45,676 nt of DNA from Propionivibrio sp. Lineage in GTDB: Bacteria > Pseudomonadota > Gammaproteobacteria > Burkholderiales > Rhodocyclaceae. This document shows, one piece after another, positions 29,547-39,736 of this stretch; the stretch's first letter is position 1; the number at the start of each line of letters is the position of its first letter. Position numbers and translations under genes: made by a program. The stretch spans positions 1 through 45,676 of the forward strand of contig NZ_JAGOIT010000017.1 in assembly GCF_017995515.1 (NCBI RefSeq). The letters are read 5' to 3'. The notes below the pieces were generated by a model that was not told the DNA's origin, ran no database searches, and saw nothing but the letters and a program-made list of their open reading frames with translations.

Positions 29547-30626
29547 ATGACACAGAAAACTGTCCTGAATGACGCACATCGCCGCTTCGGCGCCAAGATG
29601 GTGGACTTTGGCGGCTGGGACATGCCGCTCCACTACGGCTCGCAACTCGAGGAACACCACACCGTACGCCGCGACTGCGGCATGTTCGACGTCTCGCACA
29701 TGTGCGCCGTCGACATCGCAGGCGCCGACGCCAAGGCCTTTCTCTCGCGCCTGATCGCCAACAACGTCGACAAGATCAAGCTGCCCGGCAAGGCGCTCTA
29801 CAGCGCGATGCTCAACGATGCGGGTGGCGTCGTCGACGACCTGATCGTCTACTTGATCGGCGACGGCCAGTACCGCATGGTGATCAACGCCGGCACGGCG
29901 GAGAAAGATCTGGCCTGGATGGCCGCACGTCTCGCCGACTGGAAGCTGGACGTCGCAGTCGTCGCGCGCCGCGACCTGGCGATCATCGCGGTGCAGGGAC
30001 CGAATGCCAAGGCCAGGGTCTGGCAAGTGCTGCCGGAAAGCCGCGCGGCGACCGAAGGCCTGAAGCCTTTCTTCGCTACGACCGTCGGCGACTGCTTCAT
30101 CGCCACGACCGGCTACACCGGCGAGGACGGTTTCGAGATCACCCTGCCCGCCGCCAAGGCCGAAGGCTTCTGGCAGGCGCTGGCCGACGCCGGCGTCAAG
30201 CCGATCGGCTTGGCCGCACGCGACACCCTGCGCCTCGAAGCCGGCATGAACCTCTACGGTCAGGACATGGACGAAACGATTTCGCCGCTCGACGCCGGGC
30301 TCGCCTGGACGGTCGATCTCGTTTCGCCACGCGACTTCGTCGGCAAGGTCGCCCTGCTCGCCCACGGCCAGCAGAAGCAGTTCCTCGGCCTGTTGCTGCT
30401 CGACAAGGGCGTGTTGCGCGCGCACCAGAAGGTCGTCACCGCACAAGGCGACGGCGAAATCACCAGCGGCACCTTCTCGCCGACCTTGCAGCAATCCGTG
30501 GCGCTCGCCCGCCTGCCGCTGGGCGTCGCCATCGGCGATAGCGTCAAGGTCATCATCCGCGACAAGGAACTCGCCGCCAAGGTGCTCAAGCCCTGCTTTG
30601 CCCGTAACGGCAAGTCGATGATTTAA
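29547..30626 (+). CDS. gcvT: Aminomethyltransferase (glycine cleavage T protein)
   Basis: The 359-aa protein transfers the methylene group from the H-protein lipoyl arm to tetrahydrofolate and releases ammonia. Conserved segments are [20 protein letters not shown] (about 17-36), [18 protein letters not shown] and [16 protein letters not shown] chose ATG 29547 (MTQKTVLND) with AAGG upstream; the frame opens at 29505 inside the terminator and that start is not used. It is the first gene of the riboswitch-controlled operon. Confidence 0.96.
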   Translation: MTQKTVLNDAHRRFGAKMVDFGGWDMPLHYGSQLEEHHTVRRDCGMFDVSHMCAVDIAGADAKAFLSRLIANNVDKIKLPGKALYSAMLNDAGGVVDDLIVYLIGDGQYRMVINAGTAEKDLAWMAARLADWKLDVAVVARRDLAIIAVQGPNAKARVWQVLPESRAATEGLKPFFATTVGDCFIATTGYTGEDGFEITLPAAKAEGFWQALADAGVKPIGLAARDTLRLEAGMNLYGQDMDETISPLDAGLAWTVDLVSPRDFVGKVALLAHGQQKQFLGLLLLDKGVLRAHQKVVTAQGDGEITSGTFSPTLQQSVALARLPLGVAIGDSVKVIIRDKELAAKVLKPCFARNGKSMI

Positions 30627-30646
30627 TTTACAAATTTTCCACTGCG

Positions 30647-30733
30647 CCGCAACGGTCACGACGAAGCAAGAACGGGTAAAGGTTTTGACTTTATGATTCC
30701 CGTTGCGGTCGTTATGTACGTTGTACACGTTGT
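30647..30733. other. Inverted repeats in the gcvT-gcvH gap
   Basis: CCGCAACGG (30647-30655) and CCGTTGCGG (30700-30708) are perfect inverted copies 44 bases apart. A small palindrome TGTAC-GTT-GTACA follows at about 30716-30728. A TTGACT lies at 30685-30690 but no -10 sits at the proper distance. The 149-bp gap is unusually long for an operon and may hold an RNA structure setting the H:T ratio. Confidence 0.5.
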
Positions 30734-30775
30734 GGTTAAAGCCTTTTTCGAAAACGCATTTCTCCAGGAGCCCAC

Positions 30776-31156
30776 ATGAACGTCCCAAGCAATCTCAAAT
30801 ACACAAAAAGCCACGAATGGGTGCGCGCCGAAGCTGACGGCACCGTCACGATCGGCATCACCGACCACGCGCAGGAACTGCTCGGCGATCTCGTCTTCGT
30901 CGAACTGCCGGAAGTCGGCAAGACACTGTCCGCCGAACAGGAAGCCGCGGTCGTCGAATCGGTGAAGGCCGCTTCCGATGTCTACGCGCCGATCTCCGGC
31001 ACGGTCACCGAAGTCAACACCGCCGTCAGCGACGCGCCGGAATCGGTCAATGAAGATGCCTACGCGGCCTGGCTGTTCAAGATGAAGCCGGCCAACGCAG
31101 CAGACGTTGACGCCCTGCTCGGTGCCGCCGAGTACACGGCCAGCGCGGGAGAATAA
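30776..31156 (+). CDS. gcvH: Glycine cleavage system H protein
   Basis: The 126-aa lipoyl carrier shuttles the aminomethyl group between P, T and L proteins. The lipoylated Lys is Lys64 in [14 protein letters not shown]. Conserved N-terminal segment [14 protein letters not shown] sits 8 bases before the ATG. It lies 149 bp after gcvT and 171 bp before gcvP. Confidence 0.98.
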   Translation: MNVPSNLKYTKSHEWVRAEADGTVTIGITDHAQELLGDLVFVELPEVGKTLSAEQEAAVVESVKAASDVYAPISGTVTEVNTAVSDAPESVNEDAYAAWLFKMKPANAADVDALLGAAEYTASAGE

Positions 31157-31327
31157 GCCCGCGCAAGCACGTCACGCGGAAGGCCGCACGAACGCCGTTT
31201 CCCTGAGGTGAAATGGCAAGTGCGGGCCTTCCTGTAGTGCCTGCCAGTTTTGTCCGCCAACATCGGACCTCTGCGGCAGCAATTCCGCCCGACAGCCTTC
31301 CGAATCATCATCACCCGGATTTTCCCC

Positions 31328-34207
<2,880 letters not shown>

Positions 34208-34234
34208 CGCCCGCGCGCCCGTTCCGGGCCGCAC

Positions 34235-34280
34235 AAGACAATGGCCGCTTCAGTGCTGAACTGAAACGGCCATTTGTCTT
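34235..34280. terminator. Long imperfect hairpin between convergent gcvP and the Gly-rich protein gene
   Basis: 34235-34254 (AAGACAATGGCCGCTTCAGT) pairs with 34260-34280 around the loop GCTGA, with one mismatch and one bulge: roughly 19 base pairs. Only a weak T-tract follows (TTTGTCTTTG is within the stem), so termination may be bidirectional but inefficient. Confidence 0.7.
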
Positions 34281-34327
34281 TGGGACTGTCGCGAAACGCT
34301 TAAGTTGCGAGGTCAGCCGATCGCGCG

Positions 34328-35143
34328 CTACTTGCCGCGCCCGCCACCACCATTACCACCGCCGTTGCCACCGCCGTTGCCACCGCCGTTGCCACCGCCG
34401 TTGCCACCGCCATTACCACCGCCATTACCACCGCCATTACCACCGCCATTACCACCGCCATTGCCGCCACCGTTGTTACCGGAATTTCCGCGGCTGTCGC
34501 TCTGCGCGCCGGACTTGCCGCGCTCGTTCGACGTCGTGCTTACGGCGACGTTCTTCGCCTTCTGCGCGTTACTGGCTTTGAATTCGCTGAGCGATTTGTT
34601 GTTCTTCGACGCGCTGACCACCGCGCCGAGCTTGACCCCCATGGCGTTCGCGATCGCACCCCAGCCCATGCCGGCCTGCCGCTGCGCGAGAATGCCGGCG
34701 AAGGTAATCATCTGACCGTCGGCGGTAAACACATCGCCACCGTTCAGCACGGCCGCCAGTTGTTCTGGCGTCGGCGCCGTGATCCCGGCCTTTGCCAGAT
34801 CAGCCTGGGCAAGCGCCAGGGCGACATTGACGTTGCCGTACCCGAGCTTCGGGGTCAGCGGCGTGAAGGTCAGCGAGGCCGCATCGGGGTTGGTGCTGTC
34901 CGGCGTGGCAAGCAGCAACACCGGCTTCCCGTCGCGCAGCCCGGCGATCAGGGACTTCGCGTTTTGCCCCGATCCGGCCAGCACGGCATACTGCGCTTCG
35001 AGCTTTCCCGCCGGTCGCGACGTGGTCGTGGTCGCCACCGGATCTTCCACTGTTTGCGCCCAAACCGCGTGCCCGACCGTCAGCGCACCGACGATCCCGG
35101 CACCAGCCAGGGCCAGCGCGATTGTCTTGTTTCTCTGAGTCAT
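34328..35143 (-). CDS. Secreted protein of unknown function with a C-terminal Gly-Gly-Gly-Asn repeat
   Basis: I do not recognise the family. The 271-aa protein begins with a signal peptide (cleavage near AVWAQ, residue 30). A central region (about 50-170) has no motif I can name (it includes QRQAGMGWGAIANAMGVKLG). An Asn/Ser-rich linker and about ten GGGN repeats end in GGGGRGK. The ATG at 35143 is preceded by AAGGAG; the open frame to 35197 is not needed. It is a single gene, convergent with gcvP and divergent from the peroxidase gene. The tail would be flexible and probably surface or envelope associated (inference). Confidence 0.75.
   Translation of the reverse strand: MTQRNKTIALALAGAGIVGALTVGHAVWAQTVEDPVATTTTSRPAGKLEAQYAVLAGSGQNAKSLIAGLRDGKPVLLLATPDSTNPDAASLTFTPLTPKLGYGNVNVALALAQADLAKAGITAPTPEQLAAVLNGGDVFTADGQMITFAGILAQRQAGMGWGAIANAMGVKLGAVVSASKNNKSLSEFKASNAQKAKNVAVSTTSNERGKSGAQSDSRGNSGNNGGGNGGGNGGGNGGGNGGGNGGGNGGGNGGGNGGGNGGGNGGGGRGK
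34341..34466. repeat. 12-bp tandem repeat encoding the GGGN tail
   Basis: About ten copies of a 12-bp unit. On the plus strand the units fall in blocks: one ATTACCACCGCC, four GTTGCCACCGCC, then four ATTACCACCGCC and a degenerate unit. The runs of identical units suggest recent duplication by slippage. Confidence 0.93.
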
Positions 35144-35217
35144 GGATTTCTCCTTACAGGATTGCTGTCTGAGTGATAGACAACCCATTGTAGACAACTT
35201 AAACGCTGGAGAAGTTG

Positions 35218-35718
35218 ATGAACACGATAGATCATGCCAACTACGAGCTCTCGAATTTCTCGGCCGAACGTCTCACGGGTGGCGAAGAGTTATTGACCCG
35301 CTACGCGGGGAAGGTGCTGCTCATCGTCAACACCGCCAGTCAATGCGGTTTCACGCCGCAGTTCGCCGGGCTTGAGGCGCTCTATACGCGCTACAAGAAT
35401 CGCGGATTCGAAGTGCTCGGCTTTCCCTGCAACCAGTTCGGCGCACAGGAACCAGGAAGCGCGGACGAAATCGGCAGTTTCTGCCAGAAGAACTACGGCG
35501 TGACTTTTCCGATGTACGCCAGGATCGACGTCAATGGCGACGACGCGCATCCGCTTTTCCAGCACCTGAAAAAGGAAGCGCGCGGCCTGCTCGGCAGCGA
35601 GGGAATCAAGTGGAACTTCACCAAGTTCCTGGTCGACCGTGACGGCAGCGTCGTCAGGCGTTTTGCACCGGCGGCGACGCCGGAGAGCCTTGCGGTCGAC
35701 ATCGAAGCGCTGCTGTAG
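35218..35718 (+). CDS. Glutathione peroxidase family protein (Cys type)
   Basis: The 166-aa thioredoxin-fold peroxidase reduces hydroperoxides. The peroxidatic residue is Cys43 in NTASQCGFTPQ (Cys rather than selenocysteine); Gln in FPCNQFGAQEPG and Trp in WNFTKFLVDRDG complete the active site. Cys89 in the FCQKNYG segment could be the resolving Cys, so thioredoxin rather than glutathione may be the reductant (family knowledge, not shown here). The ATG at 35218 follows GGAGA at a spacing of 5. Confidence 0.92.
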   Translation: MNTIDHANYELSNFSAERLTGGEELLTRYAGKVLLIVNTASQCGFTPQFAGLEALYTRYKNRGFEVLGFPCNQFGAQEPGSADEIGSFCQKNYGVTFPMYARIDVNGDDAHPLFQHLKKEARGLLGSEGIKWNFTKFLVDRDGSVVRRFAPAATPESLAVDIEALL

Positions 35719-35733
35719 CGCGTGAGGTAAGGT

Positions 35734-36660
35734 TCAAGGGATGTACGGCCAGTCGATCTCGTCGCTGCGCGTGACGCCCGCCGTCTTCTGACGGCAAAGA
35801 TCGACGAATTCGCGCATCCCGGCGGTCCGGAACTTGCGCCGGTGCCACACGAACTGGAAATCGCGCCGCAGGTCGAGTTCCGGCGTCTCGATGGCGACCA
35901 GGCTGCCGCGCCGGAACGCTTCGCGCAGCGCCAGGCGCGAAATGCAGCCGATGCCGAGACCGTGCTCGACCGCGCGCTTGATCGCCTCGGTGTGCTCCAG
36001 TTCGAGGCGAATGTTCGGATTGAAGCGATGCGCGCGCATTGCCTGATCGAGCGTTTCACGCGTGCCGGAACCGGCCTCGCGCACGATCCAGGACGCCTGT
36101 TCAAGGTCGCCGAGACGTGCCGCGCCTTGATGCGCCAGCGGGTGCGATGGCGCACAAAAGACGACCAGTTCGTCCGCGACCCAGCGTTCGACGACGAGTT
36201 CGGGATGCTGGCAATGACCTTCGACCAGCCCGACGTCGAGTTCGTGGCGCGCCACCTGCTCGACGATGCTCGCGGTGTTGCGCACGTGCAGTTCGGCCGA
36301 CCCGGAAGGATGTCGCTTGAGATAGTCGGCGACGATCAGCGTGGCAAGATAATTGCCGATGGTCAGCGTCGCGCCGACACGCAGCTTCCCGTAGCCGGCA
36401 CGCCCTTCCAGCGCGTCCTCGATCGCCTCGGCACGTTCAAGGATGTCGAGCGCGAGCGGCAGCAGCGACTGCCCCGACTCGTTGAGGCGCAGTCGCTTGC
36501 CGATCCGGTCAAAGAGCGGCGTTTCGTAGAGGCGTTCGAGCTCGGCGAGCGCCGTGCTGGTCGCCGACTGCGACAAGGAAAGCGCCTCGGCGGCGCGGGA
36601 TACGCTCTCCTGGCGGGCCACGGCGGCAAAAACGGCTATTTGACGCAGAGTAAACTTCAT
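35734..36660 (-). CDS. LysR family regulator, FinR-like, divergent from fpr
   Basis: The 308-aa regulator has an N-terminal winged helix-turn-helix (about 1-60, FTLRQIAVFAAVARQESVSR and SLSQSATSTALAELE) and a LysR substrate-binding domain (about 88-300). The layout, divergent from a ferredoxin-NADP reductase gene, is that of Pseudomonas FinR, which controls fprA under oxidative stress; naming it FinR-like is inference from layout and N-terminal similarity. Start at ATG 36660; a TTG at 36666 is in frame. It is convergent with the peroxidase gene (16 bp between ends). Confidence 0.85.
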   Translation of the reverse strand: MKFTLRQIAVFAAVARQESVSRAAEALSLSQSATSTALAELERLYETPLFDRIGKRLRLNESGQSLLPLALDILERAEAIEDALEGRAGYGKLRVGATLTIGNYLATLIVADYLKRHPSGSAELHVRNTASIVEQVARHELDVGLVEGHCQHPELVVERWVADELVVFCAPSHPLAHQGAARLGDLEQASWIVREAGSGTRETLDQAMRAHRFNPNIRLELEHTEAIKRAVEHGLGIGCISRLALREAFRRGSLVAIETPELDLRRDFQFVWHRRKFRTAGMREFVDLCRQKTAGVTRSDEIDWPYIP

Positions 36661-36671
36661 ATCCAAATCCC

Positions 36672-36706
36672 AGATATAAATTATCTAAACAATCTGTTTT
36701 ACAGAT
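36672..36706. promoter_or_regulatory. Candidate LysR operator in the regulator-fpr gap
   Basis: AGATA-TAAAT-TATCT (36672-36686) and ATCTGT-TTT-ACAGAT (36692-36706) are two perfect dyads in an AT-rich stretch unlike the surrounding sequence. LysR regulators bind T-N11-A dyads in divergent gaps, which both fit. Confidence 0.6.
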
Positions 36707-36758
36707 ATGTTAGGCCGAAATAGCATCGCTGGCATCGAAAACCTCCATCGAGATCGCC

Positions 36759-37544
36759 ATGAGTTCAGCCGCTTCCCTCTCCTCGCAGCGCGTGCTTTCC
36801 GTCCATCACTGGAACGAAAACCTGTTCAGCTTTCGCACCACCCGCGATGCCGGCCTGCGTTTCATCAACGGCCAGTTCGTCATGCTCGGTCTGGAGCATG
36901 AAGGACGCCCGCTGACGCGCGCCTACAGCATCGCCAGCGCCAACCACGAGGACTTCCTCGAATTCTTCAGCATCAAGGTGCCGGACGGCCCACTCACCTC
37001 CAAGCTGCAGCACCTCACCGTCGGCGACGAGATCATCGTCAGCCGCAAACCAACCGGCACGCTCGTCCTGCGCGACCTGCGGCCGGGACGTACCCTCTAC
37101 ATGCTGGCGTCGGGCACCGGCCTTGCACCGTTCCTGAGCCTGATCCAGGACCCGGAGACCTACGAGCGCTTCGCAAAGGTCGTTCTCGTGCATGGCGTGC
37201 GCACCGTCGATGAACTGGCGTATCGCGACTTCATTTCGGACGAACTCACGCGCCACGAGTTTTTTGCCGAAATGGTGCGCGACCAACTGATCTACTACCC
37301 GACCGTGACGCGTGAGCCATTCCAGAACCGGGGGCGGATCACCGAGCTGATCGAAAGCGGCAAGCTGTTCGAGGACATTGGTCTGCCGTCGCTCGACCCG
37401 GCACACGACCGCGCGATGATCTGCGGCAGCCCGCACATGATCCGCGATTGCTGCGCCTTGCTGGATGCTCGCGGGTTCGAGGTTTCACCGCACATCGGCG
37501 CGCAGGGCGACTACGTCATCGAGCGCGCGTTCGTCGAGAAATGA
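36759..37544 (+). CDS. fpr: Ferredoxin-NADP+ reductase
   Basis: The 261-aa FAD enzyme passes electrons between NADPH and ferredoxin or flavodoxin. FAD motif RAYSIAS (about 50-56), NADP motif SGTGLAPFLSLI (about 118-129), C-terminal RAFVEK as in bacterial class I Fpr. It is divergent from a LysR gene with dyads between them, suggesting oxidative-stress control. A repeat element lies just after its stop. Confidence 0.94.
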   Translation: MSSAASLSSQRVLSVHHWNENLFSFRTTRDAGLRFINGQFVMLGLEHEGRPLTRAYSIASANHEDFLEFFSIKVPDGPLTSKLQHLTVGDEIIVSRKPTGTLVLRDLRPGRTLYMLASGTGLAPFLSLIQDPETYERFAKVVLVHGVRTVDELAYRDFISDELTRHEFFAEMVRDQLIYYPTVTREPFQNRGRITELIESGKLFEDIGLPSLDPAHDRAMICGSPHMIRDCCALLDARGFEVSPHIGAQGDYVIERAFVEK

Positions 37545-37550
37545 CGAGTT

Positions 37551-37742
37551 AACCCGAAAACCTCACCGCAAAGGCGCGAAGGCGCAAAGATCGCAAAAGG
37601 AAACAACCGCTTGATCGTACTTGACCATTCACCCTGTGGGTCAAGATGAAAGATAGGTGCTGTTCGCGTAGCGCTTTGATTTTCGTTGCGAACCTTTGCG
37701 ATCTTTGCGCCTTTGCGGTGAAGAACCGAGTTTTTCAGGTTT
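37551..37742. repeat. About 190-bp element with long imperfect terminal inverted repeats
   Basis: The left arm (37551-37600) and right arm (37693-37742) are inverted copies sharing the core CACCGCAAAGGCGCAAAG and ATCGCAAA, plus outer AACC(C/T)GAAAA. The left arm has an extra GGCGCGAA unit. The centre holds a small hairpin CTTGACC/GGTCAAG (37620-37645). No coding frame is present. It resembles a non-autonomous MITE or the GCAAAG-type intergenic repeats seen in environmental genomes. It fills most of the 346-bp gap between fpr and the transporter gene; 37743-37890 shows no strong promoter. Confidence 0.8.
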
Positions 37743-37890
37743 AATCCGCAGCCAGTTTTCCTTGAAGCCGGACATACGCCTTGCTGTAGCCGTTTCCGGA
37801 TGTCGTTTCGCGCATTTCATGATGTGAAGCGACGACCGAAGCTGCTAAAGTAGACCCGTTTACCCTCGTCCCTTCCAAGGAGAATCAAGC

Positions 37891-38967
37891 ATGTTGCTGT
37901 CCCGCCTCAAAACCCTGACCTCCGTCGCGGTTCTGGCTGTCGCCAGTGTCGCCGCCCACGCCGCAGATCCGATGAAAGCCGGTTTCGTCTACATCGGCCC
38001 GACGGGTGACCACGGCTGGACCTACTCGCACGATCAAGGGCGCAAGGCGCTCGAAGCGCAGTCGGGCGGCAAGGTCACGACGACCTTCGTCGAAAGCGTG
38101 CAGGAAACCGCCGATGCGGAACGCGTTTTCCGCGATCTGGCGCAAAAGGGACACAAGGTCATCTTCGGCACGTCCTTCGGCTACATGAACCAGATGCTCA
38201 AGGTCGCCAAGGCTTTCCCGAAGACCACCTTCATGCACGCCACCGGCTACAAGACCGCGCCGAACCTGGGCGTTTACGATGTGCGTACCTATGAAGGCGC
38301 CTACATGCTCGGCGTCGTCGCCGGCAAGATGAGCAAGAACAACAAGGTCGGCTACGTCGCCTCGATCCCGATTCCGGAAGTCATCCGCAACATCAACGCC
38401 TTCACCGTCGGCGCGCGCAGCGTGAACCCGGCGATCACCACCAAGGTCATCTGGATCAACTCCTGGTTCGATCCGGGCAAGGAACGTGAAGCCGCCCTCG
38501 CGCACATCGCGCAAGGCGCCGACGTGCTGATGCAGAACACCGACTCGCCCGCCGTCGTGCAGACCGCGCAGGAGAAGGGTGCCATCGGTTTCGGCTGGGA
38601 TTCGGACATGAGCAAGTTCGGCGGCAAGGCGCACCTCGCCGCGTCGATCCTCAACTGGGACGTCGTGTACAAGAAGGTGGTGGCCGATGTTGAAGCCGGC
38701 ACCTGGAAGAACGAGTCGATCTGGTGGGGCGTCAAGGAAGGCGCGGTCAACATTGACAACTTCGCTGCCGACCTGCCGGCCGACGTGAAGAAGCTGGCCG
38801 AAGAGCGTCGCGACGCGATCAAGGCCGGCAAGCTGCACCCCTTCACCGGCCCGCTCAAGGACCAGTCGGGCAAGGAATTCCTCGCCGCCGGCAAGGCCTA
38901 CACCGACGCCGACCTGCTCAAGATGAACTTCTACGTCGAAGGCGTCGAAGGCAGCATTCCGAAGTAA
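37891..38967 (+). CDS. BMP family ABC transporter substrate-binding protein
   Basis: The 358-aa periplasmic binding protein has a signal peptide cleaved near AHA-AD (residue 25) and no lipobox Cys. The mature start KAGFVYIGPTGDHGWTYSHDQG is typical of the BMP/Med family, which binds purine nucleosides and related compounds. Aromatic/polar pocket residues are in FGTSFGYMNQM and GFGWDSDM. AAGGAG lies 7 bases before the ATG. Its permease and ATPase genes lie on the opposite strand beyond gpt, so the transporter is split into two converging units. Confidence 0.93.
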   Translation: MLLSRLKTLTSVAVLAVASVAAHAADPMKAGFVYIGPTGDHGWTYSHDQGRKALEAQSGGKVTTTFVESVQETADAERVFRDLAQKGHKVIFGTSFGYMNQMLKVAKAFPKTTFMHATGYKTAPNLGVYDVRTYEGAYMLGVVAGKMSKNNKVGYVASIPIPEVIRNINAFTVGARSVNPAITTKVIWINSWFDPGKEREAALAHIAQGADVLMQNTDSPAVVQTAQEKGAIGFGWDSDMSKFGGKAHLAASILNWDVVYKKVVADVEAGTWKNESIWWGVKEGAVNIDNFAADLPADVKKLAEERRDAIKAGKLHPFTGPLKDQSGKEFLAAGKAYTDADLLKMNFYVEGVEGSIPK

Positions 38968-38987
38968 TATCGGCGATCGCTACAACA

Positions 38988-39018
38988 GAAACGCGGCTCT
39001 CGGGCCGCGTTTTGTTTT
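38988..39018 (+). terminator. Rho-independent terminator after the BMP gene
   Basis: ACGCGGC (38991-38997), 6-base loop, GCCGCGT (39004-39010), then TTTGTTTT. Confidence 0.92.
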
Positions 39019-39044
39019 CCGGGATACGCGTCTTGCTCAGGGCT

Positions 39045-39072
39045 TTGGCAGGCTCAACGCTCCGACTATAAT
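39045..39072 (+). promoter_or_regulatory. gpt promoter
   Basis: TTGGCA (39045-39050), a 16-base spacer and a perfect TATAAT (39067-39072), 32 bases before the ATG. Confidence 0.8.
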
Positions 39073-39103
39073 TCGCCCCGTTCAATCATCTAAGGACTGT
39101 CCC

Positions 39104-39610
39104 ATGAATTCCAAGATCAGCAGCCCCTACCGGGACGACATCGTGATCTCTTGGCCCGAACTGCACCGCGACACGCGCATCCTCTGCCATGCGCTGATGG
39201 AGAAAGGTCCGTTCAAGGGCATTATCGCCATCGCGCGCGGCGGCATGATCCCCGCCGCACTGATCGCGCGCGAACTCGAGATTCGCCTGCTCGACACGAT
39301 CTGCGCTTCGAGCTACGACGAGTCCGAAGAGTCCGGCGCACAGAACACACGTTCGGATGTGAAGATTCTCAAGGGGGTCGATCACGACGGCGAAGGCTTC
39401 CTGCTGATCGACGACCTGGTCGATACCGGCAACACCGCGCGCGTCATCCGCAAGCTCCTGCCCAAGGCCTATTTCGCCACGCTTTACGCCAAACCGTTGG
39501 GTCGCGACGTCGTCGATCTGTGCGTCAAGGAGTTCAGCCAGGACAAGTGGATCTACTTCCCCTGGGACATCGACTACAAGTTCGTACCGCCGATCAAGAA
39601 GAACGTCTGA
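39104..39610 (+). CDS. gpt: Xanthine-guanine phosphoribosyltransferase
   Basis: The 168-aa type I PRTase converts xanthine, guanine or hypoxanthine to the nucleotide with PRPP. The PRPP loop is LLIDDLVDTGNTARV (about 104-118); KGIIAIARGGMIPAALIARE and the tail FPWDIDYKFVPPI match E. coli Gpt. AAGGA precedes the ATG. It has its own promoter and lies between the two halves of the BMP transporter, which fits purine uptake followed by salvage. Confidence 0.92.
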   Translation: MNSKISSPYRDDIVISWPELHRDTRILCHALMEKGPFKGIIAIARGGMIPAALIARELEIRLLDTICASSYDESEESGAQNTRSDVKILKGVDHDGEGFLLIDDLVDTGNTARVIRKLLPKAYFATLYAKPLGRDVVDLCVKEFSQDKWIYFPWDIDYKFVPPIKKNV

Positions 39611-39625
39611 ACGACGCCTTGAGGA

Positions 39626-39642
39626 GCGCAGATTTTCTGCGC
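39626..39642. other. Short perfect hairpin after gpt
   Basis: GCGCAGA-TTT-TCTGCGC, 16 bases after the gpt stop. No T-run follows. It may be a Rho-dependent end or part of the nearby REP region. Confidence 0.45.
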
Positions 39643-39671
39643 GAGGGGCGGGTGGTGTTCCGATGGGGTGA

Positions 39672-39698
39672 TCGCCCGGTAAAACCGGGCTCCTACAA
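39672..39698 (-). repeat. REP-like hairpin with GTAG head
   Basis: On the minus strand TTGTAGGAGCCCGGTTTTACCGGGCGA: a GTAG tetranucleotide directly followed by a palindrome CCCGG/CCGGG. This is the architecture of REP sequences mobilised by RAYT (Y1) transposases. It lies in the 126-bp gap between the converging gpt and permease genes. Only one copy is in the window. Confidence 0.65.
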
Positions 39699-39736
39699 GA
39701 GGCCTGCGATGCACGACGGTGTTTCTGCGCCTCGAA

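Noticed and set aside
28617-30788. 723-codon open frame on the minus strand
   Set aside because: It runs antisense through the decarboxylase, the riboswitch and gcvT, all of which are clearly functional on the other strand.
34341-34466. Regular short repeats, considered as a CRISPR array
   Set aside because: The units are 12 bp without spacers and encode GGGN in a protein with a signal peptide.
37743-37890. Purine riboswitch upstream of the BMP binding protein
   Set aside because: I looked for the three-way junction consensus and found only short weak dyads (such as GACAT and ATGTC), not the conserved loop sequences.
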